From Saprospiraceae bacterium (GTDB lineage Bacteria; Bacteroidota; Bacteroidia; Chitinophagales; Saprospiraceae), in the NCBI GenBank assembly GCA_013214355.1, contig JABSSL010000014.1, forward strand, positions 57,296 through 121,295: DNA of 64,000 bases, read 5' to 3'. Made by a program: the position numbers and the translations under genes. Within the stretch, counting starts at the first letter, position 1, and the number at the start of each line of letters is the position of its first letter. Shown here in pieces: positions 33,844 to 43,778 of the stretch. The notes below the pieces were generated by a model. That model was not told the DNA's origin and made no database searches. It saw only the letters and a program-made list of their open reading frames with translations.

Positions 33844-33969
33844 CAGCAACTGCTAGTTGCTGCACCTAGGAATACTTATGCGTGTCAGCAATATGCCTTG
33901 TTGCTGCACTGAAATGCTATTGCGTGTTAGCAATGTTTTCCATTGCTGCGCCGATCCTTTATACTCTTT
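33844..33969 (+). repeat. 42-nt tandem hairpin array before susC
   Basis: Three 42-nt units start at 33844, 33886 and 33928. Each starts with a hairpin built on AGCAA...TTGCTG (for example CAGCAACT-GCT-AGTTGCTG) and a divergent tail. Identity between units 1 and 2 is high; unit 3 is more diverged. A fourth partial TTGCTG follows at about 33970. The array ends 25 nt before the susC ATG. Confidence 0.7.
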
Positions 33970-33994
33970 ATTGCTGAACTTAGAACATAGCTTT

Positions 33995-36900
33995 ATGAAA
34001 AAAAGTCCATTACTTTTATTGTTTCTGGCGGTGTGCTTCACTCCCCTGCTGGCACAGCAGACGGTGAGTGGACTCGTGACCAGCAGTGATGATGGGCAGC
34101 CCCTCATAGGGGTGACCGTCACTGTAAAGGGAACGACTTCCGGAACTGTTTCTGACCTAGATGGTCGCTACAGTATTGACGTCTCATCTGACGGCATACT
34201 GGTCTTTTCTTACACTGGTTTTACCTCTCAAGAAATTACTGTTGGTAGCCAAACTTCTATCGATGTTACACTTGATCCAGGTGTAGCTTTGGGAGAGGTA
34301 GTCGTTACTGCTCTTGGGGTGGAACGAGATAAAAAGGCCCTCAGTTATTCCGTTACGGAGGTGGCTGGAGAAGGATTCCAGGAAGCTCGAGAAATCAACG
34401 TAGCGAATGCCTTGGCAGGGAAAATTGCGGGGGTGAATGTGAGTAACATCGCATCAGGACCGTAAGGATCCAGTAGGGTGGTAATCCGAGGAAATGTATC
34501 CCTTACAGGGAATAATCAACCGCTCTATGTGATAGACGGTGTTCCTATTGACAATTCTGGCTTTGGTCAGGCAGGTCTTTGGGGTGGTTCCGATGAAGGA
34601 GATGGTACTTCTAGTATCAACCCTGATGACATCGAGAACATTACCGTATTGAAGGGGGCTAATGCCGCTGCCCTGTACGGTTCGCGTGCTTCTAACGGGG
34701 TGATTTTGATCACTACCAAATCCGGTAAAGCCGGCAAAGGGATTGGTATCGAATTCAATTCCAATTTTGTTTTTGAAAACTTCTTTGACCAACTTGATTT
34801 ACAACAAGAATATGGACAAGGTAGAGAAGGAAGAAAACCAGTTGATCAGGCAGATGCTTGGGATTCTGGAACCAGTTCTTGGGGGGCTCGCCTAGATGGT
34901 AGTTCTGCACCGCAATTTGATGGGGTTAGCCGGCCTTATTCTTATGCAGGTGATAATTTGGACCGTTTTTATCGTACAGGAACAACCTTCACGAATTCTT
35001 TAGGCTTTTCTGGAGGTAACGAGAATCAACGTGTTCGCTTGAATTTCTCCAATCTGGAGAACCAAAGTATTGTTCCTAATTCTGGATTTACTAGAAGAAA
35101 TGTGAGTCTTTCCTATAATGGAAAATACGCAGAGCGCTTAACCATCTCTTCTAGAATTTTATATTCTAATGAGGACGCTAAGAACCGTCCGCGTATCTCT
35201 GATTCACCAGGTAATGCACCTCAAGGTTTAGTTCGCTTACCTCCTAACCTCAATGTAGATGATCTCATTGGGGATCCAAATAAGCCAGGTGCCGTGCCAG
35301 AAGGTACGACTACCTTTGATAATAAGGCAACCGGGGAGGAGATGCAGATTTCAGGAAACTTATGGAACCAGAACCCGTGGTGGGCTGCTCATCAGTATGA
35401 AAATACAGATACCAGAGACCGAATTATTACGTCCAATCTTGCCCGTTACGATATCACAGATTTCTTGTACATACAAGGACGTGTTGGTATGGACTGGTAT
35501 ACTCGAAGAGAAACAGATATTACCCCTTTTGGCACAGGTTACCAACGTAGAGGTAGCATGACTGAACAAGAGGAAAGAATTCGAGAAATTAACCTAGAAG
35601 GTATCTTTGGTTTTGATAATACTTATGGAGATATATCTGTCAATGCTTTCGTTGGTGCCAATAGAATGAGAAGATCATACGAAGCACTGCGCTTAAGTGG
35701 TAGTAACTTCAACATTCCATTCTTCAATACTTTTGCTAACCTTGCCAATCAGAGTCCTGGCTATGGATTTAGTGAAGAAGGGATTAACTCCGTCTTTGGG
35801 TCAGCCACAGTGGGCTATAAGAGCTTTTTATACTTAACTGCTACCGCTCGCCAGGATTGGTTCTCTACCCTGGCACCGGAAACCAATGACATTCTCTATC
35901 CGTCCATTGGGGGTAGTTTTGTCTTCACTGAATTAATGAATACTTCTACTGGCATATTGAGTTACGGTAAGCTGAGGGGTTCCTGGGCTCAGGTAGGTGG
36001 AGATACAGATCCCTATCGACTAGCCCTGACCTATGGCCTTGGCCAGGGACATCAGGGTAACCCAACGGCTTCTATTTCACAGAGTAATATTCCGAACAAA
36101 TTCTTAGTACCACTGACCTCCGAGGAGTTCGAGATCGGGGTTGATCTCCGGTTCTTCAATAATCGTTTAGGCCTGGATTTTACTTACTATCAACAGAGGA
36201 CCACGGATGATATCTTGAATGCCACGATTTCTACTAGTTCCGGCTTCAATGGTACCACCATTAACATCGGTGAGCTAGAGAACTCTGGTATAGAAACCTT
36301 AATCACAGGTCGGCCTATACAAAGCAGTGATTTTAGTTGGGATGTTACGCTGAACTTCTCTATTAACAACAACAAGGTAATCTCCTTATCTGAAGGTATT
36401 AATAGTATTCAGATCGGAGAGCCACGGACGCGTTTTGCCTTTATCAACCAGGTCGTGGATCAACCATTTAGTACCATCACAGGGTTCACTCAAATGATGA
36501 TCAATGGGCAGCCCGTATTTGATCCGGATAGTGGCCAGCCCGTTCGTTCGGATGAGACTTCCATTATTGGAAATGGGGTTCACCGTTTCGTAGGAGGTAT
36601 CACGAATGAAATTTAGCTACAAAAACTTCTACTTAGACTTTTTGATTGACTTCAAGGCAGGTGGTGAGATCTATTCTGGTACCAACGTAAGGTTTGTTGG
36701 ACAAGGTCTGCATAAGATGACAACGGAGCCTACTAGTGGTTTAGGGTTTGAGTCACAAGGCCGTGAATCCTTAACGGTAACGGGTGTAGATAGAGAGGGT
36801 AATGCGATGACCAAGACGCTAGATGCCACTGAAATTCCAGGGTTCTGGGGGGCATATCAGCAATTGTCTGATCGCTTCATTTACGATGCATCTTTCATCA

Positions 36901-37130
36901 AATTCCGTCAATTAAGCTTGGGATACCGCATCCCTGAAGGCTTCCTAAGTAAGACGCCAATTAGGTCTGCTAATATTTCTATCGTTGCTAGAAACCTATT
37001 CTTGTTACTTACTAACCTGGATAACGTAGACCCAGAGTCTAACTATAGCAACGCCAACGCACAAGGTTTGGATTATTTCGGTGTACCGCAAACTCGGTCC
37101 TTCGGATTCAACCTTAAGGTTACTTTTTAA
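33995..37130 (+). pseudogene. Disrupted SusC/RagA-family TonB-dependent receptor
   Basis: The reading runs through a signal peptide (MKKSPLLLLFLAVCFTPLLA), a carboxypeptidase-like N domain (GQPLIGVTVTVKGTTSGTVS), a TonB-box region (LGEVVVTALGVERDKKALSY), the plug, and a 22-strand-type barrel ending FGFNLKVTF, about 1045 codons, a normal length. Two lesions break it. An in-frame TAA lies at 34463-34465, just before [11 protein letters not shown] one-base gain within AAA at 36609-36611 shifts the frame, yielding ITNEI-stop; the other frame resumes [10 protein letters not shown]. Between and after the lesions the protein is well conserved, so the damage is recent, or reflects base-calling errors. 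SusC takes up bound nutrients with SusD, which follows 3 nt later and is intact. Confidence 0.85.
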
Positions 37131-37151
37131 CTAATGCGTAAACAAAAAACA

Positions 37152-38687
37152 ATGAAGTATATCAATAAACTATTAATACTGGCTATTGTCTGTCTTGTCC
37201 CGCTAACGGGGTGCGACTCAGATGAACTGGTCGACTTGAATATTGATCCTACGGCAGCAAACGAGTTGGATTGGAAGTTCATGTTTACGCAGGGCATCGT
37301 ACAAGCAGCCGAGAACCGTTACGTGAACGGTCGAGCTCATCTTGGGGTTACTTCCCACCTTATACAACACATGGCTTCTTTAGAGTCGGGTGAACGGGCA
37401 ATGGGAGATAAGTATACGCAGAATGAGGATTCCAAGAATGCTTATATGTGGTTTGTATACCGCAATGCTTTGAAAACCTTAGCAGAGGTAATCCGTCAAA
37501 CTGGACCAGATGGTACTAATCCCAATTGGACCAATTTGCATCATGCAGCTCAAGTCATGTACATCCTTCCGATGCATATTATGACGGATCTCTATGGGAA
37601 CGTTCCTTACTCTGAAGCGAATAAAGGGGTAGATGGAATTTTCTTCCCGGCCTATGATGATCAGGAAAGCATTTACAAGGACATGTTGAACAAGCTAGAT
37701 GCTGCGGCTAAAGCCCTGGGTACAGGTCCTGATGCCATTGGGGCTGCTGACTTGATCTATGGTGGAGATACTGACAAATGGAAAAAACTAGCAAACTCCT
37801 TAATGTTGCGACTAGCGATGCGAATCTCTAATGTAGATGCAGCAACTGCGCAAGAATTTGCTCAGAAGGCAATTGGAGGAGGCGTGATGACTAGCAATGA
37901 TGATATGTGCTGGTTGCAAATGTCTGCTGGTCCAAGTCAATGGTTTAACCAAAACGGTATCTCTCGTGCCTTGATTCCCGATGATTGGGGGGCTAACTCC
38001 GTGATGAGTAAAACCTTGGTTGATTTCCTGAAAGAGCGCAATGATCCTCGTTTGAGTATCTACGGTGGAGGCATCGGCCCTTGGGAAGGTCCTTTCAACA
38101 CTGATTTTGATGCACAGCAGGGTATGCCAAATGGATATGACTCAGAGACGATCAAGGAGTTTGAGAATACTACCGATGCCGTGGATCCATTCACAACTTA
38201 CACTCGTTTGAACAAGAAATTGTTGGATGTGGATGATCCTTTTATCTTCATGACTTATGCCGAGGTTGAGTTCTTGTTAGCCGAGGCAGCTATGAAGGGC
38301 TGGCATAATGGTACTGCAGCTGATCACTACAATGCGGGGGTTAAAGCTAGCATGCAGCAGTGGGGTATTTTTGATGCTTCTTTTGAAGTCGCTGATGCTG
38401 ATGTAGATACCTACTTAATGAATAACCCATTTGATGGAACCATGCAAATGGTTGCTGAACAACATTGGGCAGCTAACTTCTTACAGTGGTACGAAGCCTA
38501 TAGTAACTGGCGAAGAACAGGGATACCTGCATTGACGCCAACTAACTATCCAGGTAACCTTACTGGAGGACAAATCTTCAGGAGATTACAATACTTCACC
38601 AATGAAGTGGCCAACAACCCTAATGTGAAAACTGGCGGTACTTCACCAGATGACTTTATGACTAGAGTCTGGTGGGATGTAAACTAG
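37152..38687 (+). CDS. SusD/RagB-like outer-membrane lipoprotein
   Basis: 511 aa from the ATG at 37152; the in-frame ATG at 37134 is also possible. Lipoprotein signal ending at Cys21 (VPLTGC). The family pattern is a set of TPR-like helices, with the SusD-like_2 features LYGNVPYSEANKG, FMTYAEVEFLLAEAAMKGW and an Asn/Trp-rich ligand region (ANFLQWYEAYSNWRRTGIP). It should cap a SusC barrel and bind the substrate. Here its susC partner is broken. Downstream are FG-GAP genes rather than glycoside hydrolases, so the ligand need not be a sugar. Confidence 0.93.
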   Translation: MKYINKLLILAIVCLVPLTGCDSDELVDLNIDPTAANELDWKFMFTQGIVQAAENRYVNGRAHLGVTSHLIQHMASLESGERAMGDKYTQNEDSKNAYMWFVYRNALKTLAEVIRQTGPDGTNPNWTNLHHAAQVMYILPMHIMTDLYGNVPYSEANKGVDGIFFPAYDDQESIYKDMLNKLDAAAKALGTGPDAIGAADLIYGGDTDKWKKLANSLMLRLAMRISNVDAATAQEFAQKAIGGGVMTSNDDMCWLQMSAGPSQWFNQNGISRALIPDDWGANSVMSKTLVDFLKERNDPRLSIYGGGIGPWEGPFNTDFDAQQGMPNGYDSETIKEFENTTDAVDPFTTYTRLNKKLLDVDDPFIFMTYAEVEFLLAEAAMKGWHNGTAADHYNAGVKASMQQWGIFDASFEVADADVDTYLMNNPFDGTMQMVAEQHWAANFLQWYEAYSNWRRTGIPALTPTNYPGNLTGGQIFRRLQYFTNEVANNPNVKTGGTSPDDFMTRVWWDVN

Positions 38688-38720
38688 TAAATTTCTAAAC
38701 CGATTGATATTTAGATGGAT

Positions 38721-38747
38721 AGCGGTGCTGATTTTATCAGTGCCGCT
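38721..38747 (+). terminator. Terminator after susD
   Basis: AGCGGTGCTGA pairs with TCAGTGCCGCT around TTTTA, including G-U pairs, and is followed by ATTTGTTT; 34 nt after the stop codon. It would separate susD from the FG-GAP genes. Confidence 0.6.
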
Positions 38748-38818
38748 ATTTGTTTATCCTAACTGTATAATCTACTATATTAGAGCGACTCAATCTTTCG
38801 CCAAATAGTTTCGACAGA

Positions 38819-40330
38819 ATGTTTGAAAAAAGACTATTGATACTTACTCTTCCCTTCTTCATAATGGTAATTCTATGTAGTTCTTGTAGCCAGAAAAAAA
38901 CAGAACTGACTTGGAATCAATCCTTGTACAATGTAGGTGCCCAATCCTCGCCACGCACCAGCGATTTAAATCAAGATGGGATTCTGGATATTATAATCGG
39001 TGCCGGTAAGGAAGAATTAGGCCCGGTCACTAATGGAGTGATGGCTTTAGATGGGGCCACGGGACAACTTCTTTGGGAACAAGCCGCTAATGCTCATATG
39101 GTAGGATCTGCTACTTTCTATGATGTAAATGAGGATGGTGTCAACGACATTTTTATCGGAGGTCGCAACCACAATTTGAAAGCACTAAATGGAAAAACAG
39201 GGGCGGTACTTTGGGAATATGAATTACCGGATACCACGGATCCCGTCTTGCAGTTTGCACGATTTAATTTTTACAATAGCGTTTTAGTGCCAGATCTGAC
39301 TGGAGATGGCCGACCAGAATTGCTCACGGTTAATGGAGGGAATTGGGATGCTTCACCCGGATCAACTGAAGACCGCTTTCCTGGCGTGCTAATGTTGCTA
39401 GATGTGAAAGATGGGACCATTATTGCCGCAGATACAATGCCTGATGGAAAGGAGTCCTACATGTCGCCACTGTATATCCCTGGTAAGGATGGGATGGAGG
39501 ACCGAATTGTTTTTGGTACAGGCGGTGAAACAATCAGCGGGCAACTTTACCTGGTGAAATTATCGGCATTGGCTCAATCTGATTTATCTTCTGCACAACC
39601 CCTCTTGGAGGAAGAAGGTCATGGCTTTATTGCTCCTCCGGCATTGGTCGATTTGAACCAGGATAATGTGTTAGATATCATTGCTATCTCTCATGCTGGA
39701 ACTATTTCGGCTATTGATGGGCAAAGCCAAGCCATCCTGTGGCAACAAGCTTTTCAAGGACTAGAATCCAGTAATGCGCCAGCGATAGGTAACTTTAATG
39801 AAAAAGAAGGGCTTGATGTCTTAGCCACTTTATGTGAAGGTGTTTGGCCTGCCTATAGCGTATCGATGCAGTTCGTATTAGATGGGGAAACTGGAGAAAT
39901 AAATTATAGAGATACTTTAGGTTGTTATGCGCTTTCCTCCCCAGTGATTTATGATCTAGATGGTGATGGGATAGATGAGGCGATCTTCAGTACTAATCAT
40001 TATGACTGCGGAATGAAATTCACCGAAGATCTGCGATCTCCTCCGGAAATTGAAAACCAAGTGGTGGCCGTAGACTTCAAACGCAATGCTTATCGACCCA
40101 TTGATCGCACGGTAGGTTTCAGGAATATCTACTCCACTCCTTGGTTGGGAGATCTGGATGATGATGGATATCTAGATCTAGTCTATATTCAAAATTTTAA
40201 TCCCAATGACCTCACCAAATTCCTAGGTATGAGTATGAAACGGATCAGCACTGCTGTTCGGATGAAGGAAACTCCGATCTGGGGAAGTTATATGGGCCAA
40301 TCTGGTAATGGATTAGTGCCCCTGCAATAG
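38819..40330 (+). CDS. FG-GAP beta-propeller lipoprotein (short type, copy 1)
   Basis: 503 aa. Lipoprotein signal (Cys23 in LCSSC). The body consists of propeller blades with calcium-type loops DxNxDGxxD (SDLNQDGILDIIIGAG, YDVNEDGVNDIFIGG, YDLDGDGIDEAIFS), interleaved with PQQ-propeller-like segments (GATGQLLWEQ). Hallmark shared with the gene at 47125 are MPDGKESYM and IVFGTGGETISGQLY. Probably exposed on the cell surface, where propellers bind ligands or partners. It lies 73 nt upstream of a large ASPIC-type gene, and is mirrored by the pair on the opposite strand. Confidence 0.85.
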   Translation: MFEKRLLILTLPFFIMVILCSSCSQKKTELTWNQSLYNVGAQSSPRTSDLNQDGILDIIIGAGKEELGPVTNGVMALDGATGQLLWEQAANAHMVGSATFYDVNEDGVNDIFIGGRNHNLKALNGKTGAVLWEYELPDTTDPVLQFARFNFYNSVLVPDLTGDGRPELLTVNGGNWDASPGSTEDRFPGVLMLLDVKDGTIIAADTMPDGKESYMSPLYIPGKDGMEDRIVFGTGGETISGQLYLVKLSALAQSDLSSAQPLLEEEGHGFIAPPALVDLNQDNVLDIIAISHAGTISAIDGQSQAILWQQAFQGLESSNAPAIGNFNEKEGLDVLATLCEGVWPAYSVSMQFVLDGETGEINYRDTLGCYALSSPVIYDLDGDGIDEAIFSTNHYDCGMKFTEDLRSPPEIENQVVAVDFKRNAYRPIDRTVGFRNIYSTPWLGDLDDDGYLDLVYIQNFNPNDLTKFLGMSMKRISTAVRMKETPIWGSYMGQSGNGLVPLQ

Positions 40331-40402
40331 CTTGATCTAAAACACCTCAACCCCTATCTTGTATACTCCAAATCACCGGTTTAACAAGCAAAAAACTTAG
40401 CC

Positions 40403-43400
40403 ATGTTTATCAGAAATTGCCTCCTATTATTCTCCATATCACTCCTGCTTCATGCCTGTGCTGGAGAGCCATCTGAGGCTAGCACAAAAGATAGTTCCGA
40501 AGAGAAAGCTGAGCACACCTTCTTTGCATCCTTACCAGCAACAGAGACAGGCATTGACTTTGTCAATCAAGTGAAGGATCGCAACGATTTCAATATCCTT
40601 ACCTATCGGAATTTCTACAATGGGGGAGGCGTAGCCATTGGCGACATTAACAATGATGATTTACCTGACTTATACTTCACTGCTAATCTTACGGGTAATC
40701 GGCTCTACTTGAATAAGGGCAATTTTGTTTTTGAAGATATTACCGAGCAAGCGGGGGTGGCGGGTACTAAAGCCTGGAGTACGGGTGCTACGATGGCCGA
40801 TGTCAATAACGATGGCTTACTCGACATTTATGTGAGTAATTCTGGGGATATAGCTGGTGACAATAAAGAAAACGAGCTCTTTCTCAATAATGGTGATCTA
40901 ACTTTCACGGAAAAAGCGGCGGAATTAGGACTAAATAACAAGGGCTATTCTACCCAAGCTTCCTTTTTCGACTATGACTTGGATGGTGATCTGGATTGCT
41001 ACCTATTAAACAATAGTTTTAAAGATCCTAGTAAGATTGAACTGTATCGCAGTATGCGGGAAAAACCCGATGAGTTGGGCGGGGATAAATTGTATCGCAA
41101 CGACGGTGGCACCTTCACTGATGTGACTCAGTCAGCCGGGATATTTAGTAGTGAAATTGGATTTGGTTTAGGGGCCGCAATCGGAGATATTAATCATGAT
41201 TTCTATCCTGATATCTATGTGAGTAATGATTTTTGGGAGAGAGATTACCTCTACATTAACCAGGGAGATGGCACTTTTTCTGAAGAATTGATTGACCGAA
41301 TTGATTTTTGTTCCATATCTAGCATGGGAGGAGATATTGCCGATCTCAATAATGACGGGCATCCAGAAATCATTTCCACAGACATGCTAGCGGCGGATAA
41401 CTACCGACTAAAAGCGATGTCGGCTTTTGACCCTTACCATTTAGAGGACATCAAATACCGAGCGAATTACCACTATCAGATTGGGCAAAATTGTCTGCAT
41501 CGGAATGATGGACAGGGCGATTTTCAAGAAGTAGGCATGTTATCAGGAGTAGCAGCAACAGATTGGAGTTGGGGAGCATTGGTGTTTGACTTTGAGAATG
41601 ATGGCCAGAAGGATTTGTTTGTAAGTAATGGCATCCAGAAAGATTTGATGTATATGGATTTTCGAGACTTTCTAGCTAATAATGATGTGTATCGTAAAAT
41701 AGCAAAGAAAGAAAGTGTTGATTTCTCTGCCTTAATTGATCAGATGCCTTCTAATCCAGTAGCCAATTATGCTTTTTCTAACCGAGGAAATCTACAGTTC
41801 GAAGACAAAGCAAAACAGTTGGGTTTAGGTCAACCCTCCTTCAGTAATGGTGCGGCTTATGCTGATCTAGATGATGATGGAGATATGGATTTGATCATTA
41901 ATAATGTCAATGCGGTAGCATCCATCTACCGCAATGAAGCCGAGAAAGTAGGCCATCATTATTTGAAAGTCAAATTCAAAGGGAGTGAGAAAAACCCTTT
42001 TGGTGTTGGGGCTCAGGTAAGTATTCGCACAGCTGATGGATCGCAGCTTCACCAAAATTTCAATAGCCGAGGTTTTCAAAGTAGTGTAGAACCCGAGTTG
42101 ATTTTCGGACTAGGTGAACAATCGACTATTGACCGCTTAGAGGTAATATGGCCTGATCGACAAAGTCAAGTCCTTGAAAACATAGCAGTTGATCAAACGC
42201 TCCGTCTTGATTATGCCAGTGCAACTACGGAGGCAACTGTCCCCAGTCGTCCAGCTCCCCTTTATGCTGATGTAAGCCAGCAAATTTTAAAAGGCAATAC
42301 CCTGCATAAGGAAAATCGCTATAATGATTTTGACCATGAAGGCCTGCTACTAGGGATGTTATCTACCGAGAGTCCAGGCTTGATCAAAGGCGACGCCAAT
42401 GGCGATGGCTTAGAGGATGTGGTCATGTTAGGTGCCAGAGGGGATGACGATAAATTGTATCTGCAGACTAGTTCGGGAGAATTTAGATTTAAATCTAATC
42501 CAGTCTTTGCCGCAAAGGATGTGAAAGACTTTGAAAGTAGTTGTGGGGCTTTCTTTGATTTTGATCAAGATGGAGATCAGGATTTAATGCTCGGGTCAGC
42601 AGGGAATGAGTACCAGTTAGGCAAGAAGTTTTTCATACTACGATATTTCCGCAATGATGGGAAAGGGAATTTCATGGTAGATAATAGCAATATCCCCCAG
42701 ATCGTTGGTAATTTTTCTTGTTTGGAAGTTGCGGATATTGATCAAGATGGGGATCAGGATCTCTTCATCGGAGGACGCCTGGTACCAGGCAACTATGGTC
42801 TTCCCCCTCGTAGTTACCTGATGCTGAATGATAATGGGAGATGGCGAGATGTTGCCCCCAGCGCTGTAGCTGGTTTAGGAATGGTGACAGATGCTTGCTG
42901 GGCAGATATTGACGGGGACCAAGATCCAGATTTGGTGGCAGTTAGTGATTGGGGGGCGGTCAGTGTATTCAGAAATGAAGGTGGACAGATGCGGATCACC
43001 CCTCCTATAGAAAATAGCAAGGGTTGGTGGCGCAGTATCGAACCCGCAGATCTAGATGGAGATGGGGATATCGATTTTGTATTGGGAAATTGGGGCCTGA
43101 ATACCAAGTTGAAAGCAAGTCCAAGCCGTCCGATTAGCATGTATGTAAGCGATTTCGACAAAAATAGCCGTAGCGAATTTATTATCAATTGGTTTGCTCC
43201 TCTAGACACGAAAGCCTATCCCTTCGCGACTAAAAACGATATCACGCAGCAATTACCCAATCTGCGAAGGAAAGTACTTAAATATGAAAGTTATGCGAAG
43301 GAGACTTATGAAACCCTCTTTGATGCTACTCAACAACAAGAAGCTATCCCTTATGAAGTAACCAATTTACAGACTTCTGTCCTTTGGAATAATGGTGGGT

Positions 43401-43729
43401 CTTTCTCCTTGCAAGCTTTGCCTTTAGAGGCGCAATTAGCGCCTATTTTTGCAATCGTTGTTGATGATTTCAATGGAGACCAACAGCCAGATATCTGGCT
43501 AGGAGGAAACTTTTATTCCCTAAAACCTCAAGTAGGGCGGCATGATGCTAGTCGAGGGGTGTTGTTATTGGGGAAAGGTGATCAGCGTTTTGAACCGTTG
43601 GGATATCGTGAATCTGGTATCAGAGTGGATGGAGAGGTTAGGGATGCAAAAATCTTGAAAGTGGGAGGGGAGAAGGTTTTGTTGGTGGCTAGAAACAATG
43701 AAACCTTGCAGGCCTTCAAGCGACAATAG
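40403..43729 (+). CDS. Large VCBS/FG-GAP and ASPIC protein (long type, copy 1)
   Basis: 1108 aa lipoprotein (Cys19 in LLLHAC). Two blocks of FG-GAP/VCBS blades carry many calcium loops (GDINNDDLPDLYFTAN, ADVNNDGLLDIYVSN, ADLDDDGDMDLIINN). Between them is an ASPIC/UnbV-type domain (about 510-620: FGVGAQVSIRTADGSQ and RLEVIWPD). The N-terminal part has a phylum-typical FVNQVKD and NILTYRNFYNGGG motif. Such proteins occur next to SusCD loci. It is convergent with a homologue and ends at a shared hairpin. Function unproven; a ligand-binding surface protein is a reasonable guess. Confidence 0.87.
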   Translation: MFIRNCLLLFSISLLLHACAGEPSEASTKDSSEEKAEHTFFASLPATETGIDFVNQVKDRNDFNILTYRNFYNGGGVAIGDINNDDLPDLYFTANLTGNRLYLNKGNFVFEDITEQAGVAGTKAWSTGATMADVNNDGLLDIYVSNSGDIAGDNKENELFLNNGDLTFTEKAAELGLNNKGYSTQASFFDYDLDGDLDCYLLNNSFKDPSKIELYRSMREKPDELGGDKLYRNDGGTFTDVTQSAGIFSSEIGFGLGAAIGDINHDFYPDIYVSNDFWERDYLYINQGDGTFSEELIDRIDFCSISSMGGDIADLNNDGHPEIISTDMLAADNYRLKAMSAFDPYHLEDIKYRANYHYQIGQNCLHRNDGQGDFQEVGMLSGVAATDWSWGALVFDFENDGQKDLFVSNGIQKDLMYMDFRDFLANNDVYRKIAKKESVDFSALIDQMPSNPVANYAFSNRGNLQFEDKAKQLGLGQPSFSNGAAYADLDDDGDMDLIINNVNAVASIYRNEAEKVGHHYLKVKFKGSEKNPFGVGAQVSIRTADGSQLHQNFNSRGFQSSVEPELIFGLGEQSTIDRLEVIWPDRQSQVLENIAVDQTLRLDYASATTEATVPSRPAPLYADVSQQILKGNTLHKENRYNDFDHEGLLLGMLSTESPGLIKGDANGDGLEDVVMLGARGDDDKLYLQTSSGEFRFKSNPVFAAKDVKDFESSCGAFFDFDQDGDQDLMLGSAGNEYQLGKKFFILRYFRNDGKGNFMVDNSNIPQIVGNFSCLEVADIDQDGDQDLFIGGRLVPGNYGLPPRSYLMLNDNGRWRDVAPSAVAGLGMVTDACWADIDGDQDPDLVAVSDWGAVSVFRNEGGQMRITPPIENSKGWWRSIEPADLDGDGDIDFVLGNWGLNTKLKASPSRPISMYVSDFDKNSRSEFIINWFAPLDTKAYPFATKNDITQQLPNLRRKVLKYESYAKETYETLFDATQQQEAIPYEVTNLQTSVLWNNGGSFSLQALPLEAQLAPIFAIVVDDFNGDQQPDIWLGGNFYSLKPQVGRHDASRGVLLLGKGDQRFEPLGYRESGIRVDGEVRDAKILKVGGEKVLLVARNNETLQAFKRQ

Positions 43730-43733
43730 AGTA

Positions 43734-43769
43734 ATTACTCACCGGGGGAAAGCTCTCCCGGTGAGTAAT
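43734..43769. terminator. Bidirectional terminator between the mirror-image pairs
   Basis: A perfect 13-bp inverted repeat, ATTACTCACCGGG/CCCGGTGAGTAAT, around a 10-nt loop. It lies 4 nt after one stop codon and 9 nt from the end of the convergent gene. Confidence 0.85.
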
Positions 43770-43778
43770 CCCTTCGGA

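Larger units (their letters stand above)
33370..33994. other. Long leader region of the susC gene
   Basis: 625 bases. It holds the 12-bp inverted repeat at 33500-33604 and the hairpin array at 33844-33969. A frame that opens at 33857 in phase with susC only translates the hairpin array and is not credible. No anti-sigma or ECF sigma gene is present, unlike many SusC loci. Confidence 0.5.

Noticed and set aside
33641..33865. 74-codon minus-strand frame in the susC leader
   Set aside because: No homology signal visible, no start context, and its first codons lie in the hairpin array.
33844..33969. CRISPR array
   Set aside because: Units are contiguous with no unique spacers of constant size, they diverge from each other, and no cas gene is near.
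33857..33994. N-terminal extension of the susC frame beginning at 33857
   Set aside because: It translates the 42-nt hairpin array, giving a repetitive Cys-rich peptide with no signal-peptide character. The ATG at 33995 starts a classical signal peptide.
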